Of a stretch of 64,000 nt of DNA, positions 34,357 to 43,684 are shown in pieces (position 1 is the first letter of the stretch; each line of letters starts with the position of its first letter). The DNA is taken from positions 1-64,000 of the IMG/VR virus record IMGVR_UViG_3300042516_004698, one strand, 5' to 3'. The position numbers and the translations under genes were made by a program. Under the pieces are notes generated by a model. It made no database searches and was not told the DNA's origin. It saw nothing but the letters and a program-made list of their open reading frames with translations. The stretch is from a virus.

Positions 34357-34860
34357 ATGGGACACGGCGTAGTAAAAAGTAAGCTGATCGATTCGTTTAA
34401 GCAGCGCATTGCCGACTTAGAAAACAAAGCGCGCGAACAGAGCGATTATTTCCGCAGGCACGGGACTACGCGTCCATGGCACACGCCAGACGCGATGGCC
34501 GACCGCGATCTTCTAGACGTACCGGCGCTGCACGAACCTGCATGGAACCGCGACGACGCTAACAGAATTTATGCTCAGGACGTGTTGGCAGCTACAGCAG
34601 AGAATAAAGCCGGAACGCAAGGCGACATTATTGCATTAAAGCGCCAAATTGACTTTATGGCTGCAGAAGAACGTGCGTGGCGCGCGCGGCACGCGTCGTT
34701 TGCGCGGTGTGCGGCGCACGCCCACGGGCGGTTAGACGGCCACGGGGCGCCAAACGCGGGCGTATTTTCACGCGTACAGACTGCCGCCGATAACGCGCGG
34801 CTGCGCGGTCAATCTTCAAGGCGCGTCGATCCGAGCTTGTCCGCCGAATACGTCGCGTAG
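34357..34860 (+). CDS. Helical protein of unknown function
   Basis: The 167-aa product starts with an amphipathic coiled-coil-like helix (KLIDSFKQRIADLENKAREQSDYF) and is rich in Ala, Arg and His. It lies between the sigma-like gene and the gp25-like gene with 8-10 nt spacing. There is no recognisable domain; a small baseplate assembly factor is possible. Confidence 0.55.
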   Translation: MGHGVVKSKLIDSFKQRIADLENKAREQSDYFRRHGTTRPWHTPDAMADRDLLDVPALHEPAWNRDDANRIYAQDVLAATAENKAGTQGDIIALKRQIDFMAAEERAWRARHASFARCAAHAHGRLDGHGAPNAGVFSRVQTAADNARLRGQSSRRVDPSLSAEYVA

Positions 34861-34870
34861 TGAGGGAAAC

Positions 34871-35350
34871 ATGGCACTAATCGATTACGCAAACCGCAAA
34901 TACGACTTTTTAGCGTTGCAGAATATCCGGCCGTTCAACGAGACGTTGCTTGGATTAGAACTAGCAACACCAAAAAATAGCGGGCAAATAGCAACCGGAC
35001 CGCAGAAACTTGTCCAGCGCTGGTTACTTGAATTTTTAACTGAGCTCGGCTCCATGCCCGGCCTGCCAAACCGCGGCACGAACTTTATGACGCTCGTACG
35101 GCAGGGCCGATTAAGGACAGAAACTGCAGTGTTGTCGGCATTTAATTTTGCTGCCTATGACGCGCGCGTGAATCTTATCAAAGAAGAAGACGACACGTGG
35201 GTCGACGACGAGCGTATCGGCTCGGCCGACTTGCTTTCAATAGCGTTTCTTCCCGGATACGCGCAAATAAAGTTTACGCTATCGAGCCGAGCCGGCTCCA
35301 CACGAGCTATAATCTTACCAGTGGCTACATTACCCAAAAACTTGACGTGA
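34871..35350 (+). CDS. Baseplate wedge protein (gp25-like)
   Basis: The 159-aa product has the size and position of the T4 gp25/P2 gpW-like wedge protein directly before the gpJ-like gene. It shows a helix-turn pattern (TGPQKLVQRWLLEFLTELGSMPGLPNRGTNFM) matching the gp25 region where a multi-residue helix is followed by a Gly-containing turn. It then shows a helix and terminal beta strands (AQIKFTLSSRAGSTRAIILP). SD GAGGGA precedes the ATG. Confidence 0.7.
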   Translation: MALIDYANRKYDFLALQNIRPFNETLLGLELATPKNSGQIATGPQKLVQRWLLEFLTELGSMPGLPNRGTNFMTLVRQGRLRTETAVLSAFNFAAYDARVNLIKEEDDTWVDDERIGSADLLSIAFLPGYAQIKFTLSSRAGSTRAIILPVATLPKNLT

Positions 35351-35354
35351 TATT

Positions 35355-37034
35355 ATGAGCCTACAGATAACGAGTTTTACCGAGTTAGATAACACGCGTG
35401 TGCAGGAATTATTAACGCTGTTTTCTACATGGATGAAAGAGCGGCACCCAGAGGTAGAGCTGTCACGCGGCGTATTTCACGACCTTGTGCTGTACTTTAA
35501 CAGCGTGCTGAACGCGGCTGTACAAGAGAACATAAGCCGCGTTATGCAAAGCAACAGCTTATTGGCTATCACGCAGAACCCGAGCCTGTCTGATAGCACG
35601 CTTGTCGACAAGGTTTTGTCTAATTTCAACCTGACCCGTGAAACAGGCACAAGCGCCACCGGCGAGGTAGTCGTTATTGTTAATCAAGCTGTCCCCACGC
35701 AGATTAGCCTAAACACAAAACTTGTTGCAAACGGTGTTACCTTTTATCCGGCGCGCACGTTCGTCGGCATTCCTCCCGGGCAAGACGCCACGGCAACAAA
35801 CGCCCGCGCGATGGTTGCCGGCGGCAACGGCACTTACGCGTTTAAGATAACCGTTTTCGCAGATAGTGCTGGAACAGCCGGCAATATTCCGCGCGGTACA
35901 AAGCTCATTCCTGACGTCGTACCGAGCAACGTAGCCGACACATACGCTGCTGCTGACTTCACTAAGGGCGTAGATCCGCCGACAAACGCGGAATATATCA
36001 CAAAACTACCTGACGGACTTTCAGCTAAAACAATTGGCGGCAAAAAGGCGTTCACAGCCCTTATCCGCGCCCAGCCAGATTTCCAAAACATTCGCCATTT
36101 GTCTGTCGTCGGTTTTGGCGACGCGGAACAGATGCGAGACCAGCACGGTTTATTCCCGGTCTCTGGCGGCGGGCGAGTGGATATCTACACGCAGACGCAC
36201 GAAATAGCGCAGCACACCGATAACTTTTTAACCGCTACGTATATTGGCCCTGCCGCTCCCGGCGATCAAACAGCCGGAACAGTCTGGCAAATCGCTATAG
36301 ACCGCGATCAGGCGCCGGGTTTTTACGCTATCACACGTATTGCCAAAATTAATGATACGCAAAACTCGGGTTATGCGATCAGAACAGCTGTACCCGGTTA
36401 TAGGCTAGCTGCAGCTACGGGCGCAGCGGTCAGCGACTATCTTCCAGACATCCAAACGCTGGAGGAAAGCGCGTTTACCCGGTACAAAACACTGACTGTA
36501 CAGTTTGTTGACGTAGACACCATGCCGGGCAGTCTTGTGCCGCGGCAAAGCACTGTTGACTACAGCGTCACAACAGTTGGCATGCCGTTGATTGGGCAGC
36601 TACAGGATTTTCTTGCCAGCAAAGACATCCGATGCCGCACAGCTGACGTGCTCGTAAAGGCAGCTATCCCGTGCTTTACTAGTATTGCGTTCAAAATCAG
36701 GCGGGCAGCTAACGAAGTAAACCCCGATTTTGCGGCTATCAAAGAAGCCATTGTGACAGCTATTTCCAAGATAGGCTTTGCTGGGCAGTTGTCTGCTTCT
36801 GTAATTAGCAGTGTCGCGCATCAGTTTCTGACGGGTACGCAGTCTGTCGGCAGTATAGACATGTTCGGGAAAATTCTGCGGCCGGATGGGCAAGTTGTGT
36901 ACATTCGCGATGGCGCGCGCATTGTTGTGCCTGACGATCCGACGCACATGGTCAGCGCGAAGACAGTTGTATTTCTGACCTCCGTAGACGACATCGAAAT
37001 TGCGCCCGAAATCATATCGAGTTACGGCGACTGA
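35355..37034 (+). CDS. Baseplate wedge protein (gpJ/gp6-like)
   Basis: The 559-aa product shows the family pattern. An N-terminal helical region is followed by the beta domain (TGEVVVIVNQAVPTQISLNTKLVANGVTFYPA) characteristic of Baseplate_J proteins. A variable middle comes next, and a C-terminal alpha/beta region (DVLVKAAIPCFTSIAFKIRRA...AIKEAIVTAISKIGFAGQLSASVISSVAHQFL) equivalent to the wedge dimerisation domain. It follows the gp25-like gene by 4 nt, the conserved order of contractile injection systems. Confidence 0.85.
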   Translation: MSLQITSFTELDNTRVQELLTLFSTWMKERHPEVELSRGVFHDLVLYFNSVLNAAVQENISRVMQSNSLLAITQNPSLSDSTLVDKVLSNFNLTRETGTSATGEVVVIVNQAVPTQISLNTKLVANGVTFYPARTFVGIPPGQDATATNARAMVAGGNGTYAFKITVFADSAGTAGNIPRGTKLIPDVVPSNVADTYAAADFTKGVDPPTNAEYITKLPDGLSAKTIGGKKAFTALIRAQPDFQNIRHLSVVGFGDAEQMRDQHGLFPVSGGGRVDIYTQTHEIAQHTDNFLTATYIGPAAPGDQTAGTVWQIAIDRDQAPGFYAITRIAKINDTQNSGYAIRTAVPGYRLAAATGAAVSDYLPDIQTLEESAFTRYKTLTVQFVDVDTMPGSLVPRQSTVDYSVTTVGMPLIGQLQDFLASKDIRCRTADVLVKAAIPCFTSIAFKIRRAANEVNPDFAAIKEAIVTAISKIGFAGQLSASVISSVAHQFLTGTQSVGSIDMFGKILRPDGQVVYIRDGARIVVPDDPTHMVSAKTVVFLTSVDDIEIAPEIISSYGD

Positions 37035-37046
37035 CTGGCGGCATAA

Positions 37047-38633
37047 ATGCAAAAATTCACTTACCCACAATCAGACCTAGACAACGGCACAGCTTTGCTT
37101 CGTGTGCTTGGTAGTTTCTGGGCTAGCACGTTCACAGGCCGCGATCAGCTGCGGTCGTACACTACGGGCATAGCTACAGGTGCCGAGCAAATTCAGCGGA
37201 ATTTGCTGGAAACTGTGGCGGCATTGAGCCGGTTTGAGATACCAATATTTCATACCGAAAATTGGTATCCGATTGTTCTACGAAAAAGCCAAGTCAATTT
37301 AACCTCCGCTAATAACTACAAATTTGACACTGACAACCTGCAATTTGGTACTGGCCCGGCTATAACATTTAACGCGCTAGCCAGCCGTGATTTTTACGCG
37401 TTCGCGGCCCCGGCACGATTAGTCGACGCTGCGCACATATTTGATAGGCTGCTGTTTCCGACATTCGCGCTCATTGGCGGCGTAGACTTTTTAGTTGACA
37501 CGGAAAATCAGGTTATTGTTTTCACGCAAAATCCGTTCGATAATGAAAACGTTGTTCGGTATCCGGTGTACGTAGACGACGTGCTTACGGACGAAGAGAT
37601 TACGCTGTGGGCGTTCAAAGCTGATTTTGACTATCAGTACGTATTCAGACAATTTGCGTACGCGCTCGGCATTCAGCTTAAAAGCGCAGAAACCAGCAAA
37701 GCATTCGTTAACGCGATATTTGACGGACTACTTGCCGGTGGCGCATCAGCCGGCGTATTTGAAGCTGCGCTGTCGGCCGTTCTCGATGTGCCGCTCGTTA
37801 AAGAAGACGGCGAGGTGGTCGAGGTAGTGGAGCTCGACGGTAGAGGTTTACTTATCGTCACTAGTAAGCACGTATACCGGTTTTCGAGGTCCGCGTTAGC
37901 GTTAGTCACTGTCGGCCAAGAGGTAAACGCCGGTGATCGCCTTGTTGACGTGCTCGAGATTATCGACCTCAATCGCGGCGAGGTGCCAGATAATTTAACG
38001 GCGCTCGCGCTGGATCAGGGTCTCACGGCAGCCTGTTACTACAGCGACCTGATCTTCGAGAATCGCGACGTGCCGCTGCGTGTCGACTCATCACACCCTA
38101 GCGGCTATACGTACGTCGACTTTCCGCTCGCCGGGTTCCCAGCCGACGTCAGGCATTTTTTTGACGAAATGCATATACGAGGGATCGCGCAAATTCAGCC
38201 CCCGCCGCCCGAGTGCGACACGACGAGTAAACGCAAAACAGGCACGCTAGCGCGTATTCTTGACCGGCGCACAAAACCAATAGACGAGCCAGTAGCGGAC
38301 GACCTGCCGGCTACGATAAATCCGCTCAAGTTTTTGGCGGCAAATGTGCTCAGGAATCACACATTTATTGCAATTATCCGCGTATCCGGATTGGGGGAAA
38401 ATCACTTAGGACTGTACAATATTCGTCATATCCGGCAATTGCTGCCACCGTATGCCGGTGTGTTCATCCTGTATAATTTAGACGGCAAAAGCGACGTTAT
38501 TTCCGGCGAATTTGACGTACAGGCCACCGTAACTCAATTTAAAGGCGCCGAACCGCTTTCAGACAGCGTAGCTTCCGAACTCGTAAGCGATCGCGGCGTT
38601 ATCGTCCGCACAATATCCGGTACCTGCCAATAG
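37047..38633 (+). CDS. Baseplate wedge-associated protein (gpI/gp7-like position)
   Basis: The 528-aa product starts with a helix-rich segment (ALLRVLGSFWASTF...GAEQIQRNLLETVAALSRFEIPIFH). A beta domain with a small hairpin module follows (VVEVVELDGRGLLIVTSKHVYRF), and then a C-terminal region ending in beta strands. By position after gpJ it should be the protein linking wedge to fibres (gpI/gp7 functional slot), but the sequence is not diagnostic. Confidence 0.5.
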   Translation: MQKFTYPQSDLDNGTALLRVLGSFWASTFTGRDQLRSYTTGIATGAEQIQRNLLETVAALSRFEIPIFHTENWYPIVLRKSQVNLTSANNYKFDTDNLQFGTGPAITFNALASRDFYAFAAPARLVDAAHIFDRLLFPTFALIGGVDFLVDTENQVIVFTQNPFDNENVVRYPVYVDDVLTDEEITLWAFKADFDYQYVFRQFAYALGIQLKSAETSKAFVNAIFDGLLAGGASAGVFEAALSAVLDVPLVKEDGEVVEVVELDGRGLLIVTSKHVYRFSRSALALVTVGQEVNAGDRLVDVLEIIDLNRGEVPDNLTALALDQGLTAACYYSDLIFENRDVPLRVDSSHPSGYTYVDFPLAGFPADVRHFFDEMHIRGIAQIQPPPPECDTTSKRKTGTLARILDRRTKPIDEPVADDLPATINPLKFLAANVLRNHTFIAIIRVSGLGENHLGLYNIRHIRQLLPPYAGVFILYNLDGKSDVISGEFDVQATVTQFKGAEPLSDSVASELVSDRGVIVRTISGTCQ

Positions 38634-38642
38634 GAATTTGTT

Positions 38643-39278
38643 ATGCCAGCCGACTCAGTTAACGCAAACGGTTCCGGTATTCGGGGGCACGTCACGGTAT
38701 GGCGTATCGACGAAAAGACGGGCATCCGTACGCCGATCGCCGAAAAAGCCAACCAAATTCAAGTCAGCTGGGGGCATATCGCCGCAAAGCAGCTCGGCTT
38801 CCGGCACCAGCCGGATCGCCCCGATTACTTTATCTCCGGCATGTACTTCGAGTACGAAAACCAGTTTAACCCTGAGCAGAACGTTACGGTAACCAGTTTT
38901 GACCGCACGCTTGGACTGCCTTACTACAACTCACTGGCGTCGAACCAGCTTCGTGATTTCCTGCGCGTACCGTTGCGGCTTGAGCCGTCGCTGTCTGTCG
39001 CTGGCTCAAGCCTCGGCGCGGCGGTGTTAACGGCGGCTGCGCAAAGCAATCAGCTGACGTTTTTTGCGCAAACGGCCGGGAGCGCCGGCGTGCACGGAAA
39101 ACAGTTTAGTCATCTTGCCAACAGTAAAGTGTATTCGGCCGCTCTTGTCGCCATGCCTGTGTTTGACGACCGCACCCGCGACGTAATTTTTGCGCGGATT
39201 AATTTCGGCACCAGCGATCAAACGGCTAAAGAGGCGTCATCGCAAATTGGCATTACGTGGGACATCGTATTTGAATAA
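38643..39278 (+). CDS. Baseplate or fibre-attachment protein candidate
   Basis: This is a 211-aa beta-rich product (GIRGHVTVWRIDEKTGIRTPI ... GMYFEYENQFNP). It lies between the wedge genes and the first fibre gene, a slot often used by wedge-tip or fibre-connector proteins. A Gln/Ala segment (LTAAAQSNQLTFFAQTAG) interrupts it. The SD is AGGA. No family is recognised. Confidence 0.5.
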   Translation: MPADSVNANGSGIRGHVTVWRIDEKTGIRTPIAEKANQIQVSWGHIAAKQLGFRHQPDRPDYFISGMYFEYENQFNPEQNVTVTSFDRTLGLPYYNSLASNQLRDFLRVPLRLEPSLSVAGSSLGAAVLTAAAQSNQLTFFAQTAGSAGVHGKQFSHLANSKVYSAALVAMPVFDDRTRDVIFARINFGTSDQTAKEASSQIGITWDIVFE

Positions 39279-39291
39279 TTAACGCCGCGGA

Positions 39292-39305
39292 GGACAAGGA
39301 TGTCC
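39292..39305 (+). promoter_or_regulatory. Near-consensus CsrA site over a start codon
   Basis: GGACAAGGATGTCC folds as a perfect 5-bp stem with AGGA at its tip (hexaloop AAGGAT closed by C-G). It matches 11 of 12 positions of the E. coli CsrA SELEX consensus RUACARGGAUGU (from published work, recalled). It contains the ATG start (39300) and overlaps the SD GGAGG (39289-39293). Confidence 0.7.
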
Positions 39306-41204
39306 AACAACTGGCTTTTTAATATCAGGCACATCGCGGCAGGCGAGCCCGTACAGGCAGAAGTTGTCGGTCGGCCGGATAAATCGCTTGAACAGCGTAC
39401 AGATTATCTGAAAGACCGGCTCGACGCGGCGGCGCTTGGGCGTGCGTTATTTGACGTAGACGCCACAATAGCGCCAGACGTGCTGGAGGGGCAGCCCGTG
39501 TTCTGGAACTACCAGACGCAGCGCTATGAGCGCGCTCTGGCGGCTGTAGAAAACGACGACGTTACGCAGACGCTCGTAGTACAGGCCTCGTCTGATTGTC
39601 TGGGGCTGCTGTACAGCAAGAAGTCGCCTACGCTCGGGGATATTGTGCTGCGCGGCATTGTTAAGCTCCCGGGGCTTACTAACGCTATAACCGGGCCAAT
39701 CACGGCCGGCCGCTATTACCTGTCGTCAGAGGCCCCGGGCAAACTGGTGAAGCAGCGCCCGCCTGCTACGGTCTCTGTGTGCTACGTGCAAGGCGCCAAG
39801 GACAGCTGCGCCGCTGATCCGTGGGTTGTGGTAATGCCACAAGTGCGCGACTTCCTTGAGGATCACATTCATTATCGTTTTGAACTGGTCACACGGGCTG
39901 CCGGCGTGCTCTCAACTGCGAACGGCAAAGTGAGCATCACCCAGCCAGACGCCACACTTCAGGGCTGGCTGCCGGCATCGCATGCGGTGTTTAACGGCAA
40001 AGCTCCGGCTGGCGCGGTATTCGGATACAACCTGTCAGCGCACCTGCAGCTGTCCCGTGTGTGGCCGCCGCAGCCTGTCAGCGCCGTAGCTATGCTTTGG
40101 GATAAAGGCCAGAACCTTGTAGGCGCGACTGAAATACCGCTTGGCCGAGAAGGCTTGGCCATATGCGACGCCAACGGTATCTGGTGGACGAGCGACTGCG
40201 TAGGCGACGTTCCGTGGGTTGCAGGCGTATCCAGCTCATCTTCATCTTCATCTTCATCTTCAAGCTCGAGCGCTAGTTTGAGCGCCGCGGCAGAGTGCCC
40301 GCGTGACGAGCGTATGCGCGTCATTGTCGTGTTTCTGCGCATGGTATTCGGTAATGATCGCAGCGTAGTCACGAGCTTGCAGGCCGGTCCCGGTAGCCCG
40401 ATCCGCGTAACTAATTGCGACGGGCTGGTTGCTAAAACTGGCGACCTCGAATTAAACCTCGATCTCAACTTAGCAATTAAACCGCCCGACCTTGATGGCG
40501 CGCGCGTACTCAAGCGAATTGAAGACGGGTATAAATTTCGGCAGGGGTGGGTAACCGAAGGCGTTGTGAGCGGCTCTGCGCCAATTGTTGTAACAAGCTA
40601 CCCAAGCAATCCAGTGGCGGCGCGTGCGCTTACCGCCGCCGAAAAAACAGGGTTGGGTTTTCCCGCAGAAGCGGACATAACGGCGCAGCGCGGCTTAGTC
40701 AAAATCTCGTTTAATGACGCGCTCGTCGAACGCGAACTGTCGCCGCAAATCATACGGCTATCGGACGCCGTGGAGCGGCTCTACAAAGACGTGCCGTATA
40801 TCGGGTTTCCATCCGGACAAGACTCGTTGGTGCGCGTCCGGTTTATTGTGCCAGCTGCCGGGCTTGGGTTGGGTCTGCAGGTTGTATTGCGCGCGCAGTT
40901 ACTCGGTCTCAGCACTGGCGCCTTACCAGAACTCGAAGTTACATATCGCAGATTGCCAAGACCCGCTGGCGCGCCGATCTCGCTTGTAGCCGTAGACGTA
41001 TCGCCGGCGTTGGCGTTTGCTTCAAATGTAGCCGTAACGGCAAACAACGTTGTGGAGATTGAAAGCGCGCCGTTTCCTGTTGCTGAGGGCGATACCGTAC
41101 TTGTTACCATGCGGCGTCGTTTAGTCGGCGGCGGCTCAGACGGATATCTCGGCGAGGTCGGTTTGTTGCGTTTATCTGGAATAGTCACCAATGTTGGGCC
41201 GTAA
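39300..41204 (+). CDS. Tail fibre / fibre-hub protein with poly-Ser linker
   Basis: In this 634-aa product, residues 1-60 (NIRHIAAGEPVQAEVVGRPD, KSLEQRTDYLKDRLDA) have the baseplate-attachment helix pattern common in long phage fibres. A beta-rich region with Pro/Gly turns follows. A serine run at residues about 311-324 separates this from a C-terminal beta-sandwich domain (residues 330-634, VRVRFIVPAAGLGLGLQVVLRAQ), possibly the receptor-binding or trimerisation part. The codons of the serine run are mainly TCT/TCA. Its RBS is a predicted CsrA target. Confidence 0.6.
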   Translation: MSNNWLFNIRHIAAGEPVQAEVVGRPDKSLEQRTDYLKDRLDAAALGRALFDVDATIAPDVLEGQPVFWNYQTQRYERALAAVENDDVTQTLVVQASSDCLGLLYSKKSPTLGDIVLRGIVKLPGLTNAITGPITAGRYYLSSEAPGKLVKQRPPATVSVCYVQGAKDSCAADPWVVVMPQVRDFLEDHIHYRFELVTRAAGVLSTANGKVSITQPDATLQGWLPASHAVFNGKAPAGAVFGYNLSAHLQLSRVWPPQPVSAVAMLWDKGQNLVGATEIPLGREGLAICDANGIWWTSDCVGDVPWVAGVSSSSSSSSSSSSSSASLSAAAECPRDERMRVIVVFLRMVFGNDRSVVTSLQAGPGSPIRVTNCDGLVAKTGDLELNLDLNLAIKPPDLDGARVLKRIEDGYKFRQGWVTEGVVSGSAPIVVTSYPSNPVAARALTAAEKTGLGFPAEADITAQRGLVKISFNDALVERELSPQIIRLSDAVERLYKDVPYIGFPSGQDSLVRVRFIVPAAGLGLGLQVVLRAQLLGLSTGALPELEVTYRRLPRPAGAPISLVAVDVSPALAFASNVAVTANNVVEIESAPFPVAEGDTVLVTMRRRLVGGGSDGYLGEVGLLRLSGIVTNVGP

Positions 41205-41206
41205 CA

Positions 41207-42157
41207 ATGCCACTCGGAAACTGGAACCTACAGTGGTTAAACCACAACTCGCAACGGTCGTATCCGCTAACGGAACGCGCGAGCAAGGTAGACGCTACGG
41301 GCACAATCCGTATTCCAGATAGCTTTATTGTTGCGCTGTATCTACCTGTTCACGTAACGTTAAACATTCAGCTCGATCAGTTTTACGTGAAAACGTTACT
41401 GATCTCGCCGATAGGCTACGCGATAGGCGTCGGATATTCCTCCGATAGCGGTGAAACGTTAGTGGCTAACGTAAGTATCACCAAGGCTACGCACCGACCG
41501 AATATGACTTACGCACTCGCCGGCGTAGACGATTTTGCTGATACCATCGGTCAAGTTGTGATCGGCAGCCTCGACGAAATCGATCAGCTGCCGGCCGGGC
41601 TGTACTCATTTACTTTCAGCGCCGGCGAGATCGAGTCCGACGCTATTCGCCCGATGTTGCGCGGAATATCGGCGCTGCGGGTTGTTAACGGTTCTGAAAA
41701 CAGTCCGCTGCTGTACGGCGACATCGAACTGCTTGCCGGCGCGAATATGCGAATTGATTACGCTATAAATACAAATACCGGCAATCCTAGGATAACGTTC
41801 AACGCTATTGCAAACACAGATCTGAATACCGTCTGCACGTGCGACGTTACCGAAAAGGGCGAGTGCATTCGCTGCATTAATGGGCTGTGTTCCGGCGACG
41901 GCGATTACAACATCGGCGGCGGTGATTGTATTAGTGTAGCGACGTCTTCTACCGGTATTCAGCTTGAAGACATTTGCGCGACGCCGTGCTGTGGTTGCGC
42001 AGAGCTTGACGCGCTTAAAACGCAAATAGACCGCTTCAGTGACGGCGTGACCACCATGCAGAATTTCGTGACGCGCTTGGGCTCCGAGGTTACGCAAATG
42101 AACCTCGTTGTTTTAGGTAGCCGCCTCGGCGACGCCGGTTGCAACACGTGCGGGTAA
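41207..42157 (+). CDS. Adhesin-family protein A (RYPL/INGL modules)
   Basis: The 316-aa product is one of five adjacent proteins sharing a short N-terminal module: an N/Q-rich strand, then a [RS]-x-YP-[LF] motif (SQRSYPL), then I-P-D-S-F-I-V. A C-terminal Cys-rich part has the motif INGLCSGDGDYNIGGGD and several C-x-x-C pairs (CTCDV, CIRCING, CCGCAEL), followed by a coiled-coil end (ALKTQIDRFSDGVTTMQNF). It is probably a tail-tip fibre or adhesin component. It starts 2 nt after the preceding stop. Confidence 0.5.
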   Translation: MPLGNWNLQWLNHNSQRSYPLTERASKVDATGTIRIPDSFIVALYLPVHVTLNIQLDQFYVKTLLISPIGYAIGVGYSSDSGETLVANVSITKATHRPNMTYALAGVDDFADTIGQVVIGSLDEIDQLPAGLYSFTFSAGEIESDAIRPMLRGISALRVVNGSENSPLLYGDIELLAGANMRIDYAINTNTGNPRITFNAIANTDLNTVCTCDVTEKGECIRCINGLCSGDGDYNIGGGDCISVATSSTGIQLEDICATPCCGCAELDALKTQIDRFSDGVTTMQNFVTRLGSEVTQMNLVVLGSRLGDAGCNTCG

Positions 42158-42160
42158 ACC

Positions 42161-43678
42161 ATGAGTTGCGACATAATATACACGCCAGACGGGCGCCGCG
42201 GGATAGGCGTGAACCAGCCGCAAAGCGGGCTGGATTATCCGCTTATTGCGCCGTCAGCTGATATTCAGTATCTGCTGGCTGACGTTTATCTGGCGTACGA
42301 AGACACGGCGCAAGAATTCAAGCACCCGTTGCGCATTAAATGGCTGTACGGCGTGGGTTGCGCTCCAAATACCGCGCCGTCATGGGCGCCAACGCCTACG
42401 CACGCCGCCGACGTTTTAATTGTCGATGCGGACGAGCGTACCGTGTTTAATTCGACAGCGCTCGGCGCGGATACAGGAATTGCGCGTTTTGCCACGTGGT
42501 GCTGGGGGTTGAAAAAAACTTCCAACAATTGCTTAAACGACTACGCATACCGGGCCTATGAGTGGATCAGCAACAAAGCTGTTTGCCGGCTAATTGTTTA
42601 TCAAACGTGGCCGCCATCCGCGGCTGACGCGGATTCTGACGCCGTGCGCGAATATCCGGTCAATCTAGCGCCGACGAACGCCACGTTAGACGAGCGCGCT
42701 GTATATAAGATGCCAAAACGCGTTACGTCGTTTATTCTGCCGGCCCTCAACAACATTAAACTTACCCGAACGGCTGCGGATTTTGCGGCGGGATTCAACA
42801 CAGCGCTAACGGCAGGCGACGAAGAAATACGAAATCTAAGAAAAACACGGCAAATAACGTTTAACGTCGAACCGGGCGCCGGGCTCGGGAAGTACGCTGA
42901 CTGTACGGATCCAGAGACGCCAATTTACCGGATTAACGGATTAACTGGACCGGACATACTGATAACCGCAGATAAGTGTTTGTGGATGCGTATCCCCACA
43001 GAGTTTAATGCCAACTCGACCGCGCTGATTCCAGTAAAACAAAATTCACACGCTACGCAAATAATAGGCAGTAACTGCCCGGCATGTTGCACGTGCGACG
43101 ATTATGTCGATCTCGCTAATTACATGAATGTTACGCGAGACCGCTACAAACAAATAGGCGGCGATGTGAGCGGCGTGCTGCTGGCGCACTCTAACAATAT
43201 TGAGCGCTGGGGTACGCAACGCGAGTGTCGTGTGCGCACGCCTATTAAAACATGTATGACGGCGCAACGCTGCCCGTTTATGGATGTAATTGTGCAGTAT
43301 TGCAATTTATGTGAAAAATGTGCTGAAAATGTGACATTAAATTTGGCGTTTACCGCGCCCGGAAATTCCGCCACAATAGCGTGCGGCTATACGACTGTAA
43401 CAAATAAAGAAATAAAAGGCGGGTTGTACCAGCTTGGCGGCGGTTGGCCTAACTACACAGCGAATCTCGGTAAGGTTGATGCCGGAAACTCTGCTAGCGT
43501 AACGTTTAGGCTGGAATTTGCGAACTCTTCGCCAACAGCTGTCGGCTTAACTGCTACAGGAACAACAAAGACAGGGCCGATTCTAGCTGGGTGCGCCGCA
43601 GGTCTAGATCCAGCTGCCGCAAATATAACAAAATCACTCTATTGCGATAGCGCTGGTAATACCGTCCCTGTGTGCTAA
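42161..43678 (+). CDS. Adhesin-family protein B, Cys-rich
   Basis: This is a 505-aa product with 25-30 cysteines, many in C-x-x-C pairs (NCPACCTCDD, YCNLCEKCAEN). An N-terminal GLDYPL motif resembles the YP-[LF] module of its neighbours, and an INGLTGPDILITADK module lies near residue 260. The C-terminal 110 residues form an all-beta sandwich (VTLNLAFTAPGNSATIACGY). It lies in the adhesin gene cluster, so tail-tip location is likely. The cysteines may be zinc ligands or form disulfides outside the cell. Confidence 0.5.
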   Translation: MSCDIIYTPDGRRGIGVNQPQSGLDYPLIAPSADIQYLLADVYLAYEDTAQEFKHPLRIKWLYGVGCAPNTAPSWAPTPTHAADVLIVDADERTVFNSTALGADTGIARFATWCWGLKKTSNNCLNDYAYRAYEWISNKAVCRLIVYQTWPPSAADADSDAVREYPVNLAPTNATLDERAVYKMPKRVTSFILPALNNIKLTRTAADFAAGFNTALTAGDEEIRNLRKTRQITFNVEPGAGLGKYADCTDPETPIYRINGLTGPDILITADKCLWMRIPTEFNANSTALIPVKQNSHATQIIGSNCPACCTCDDYVDLANYMNVTRDRYKQIGGDVSGVLLAHSNNIERWGTQRECRVRTPIKTCMTAQRCPFMDVIVQYCNLCEKCAENVTLNLAFTAPGNSATIACGYTTVTNKEIKGGLYQLGGGWPNYTANLGKVDAGNSASVTFRLEFANSSPTAVGLTATGTTKTGPILAGCAAGLDPAAANITKSLYCDSAGNTVPVC

Positions 43679-43684
43679 TAAATC

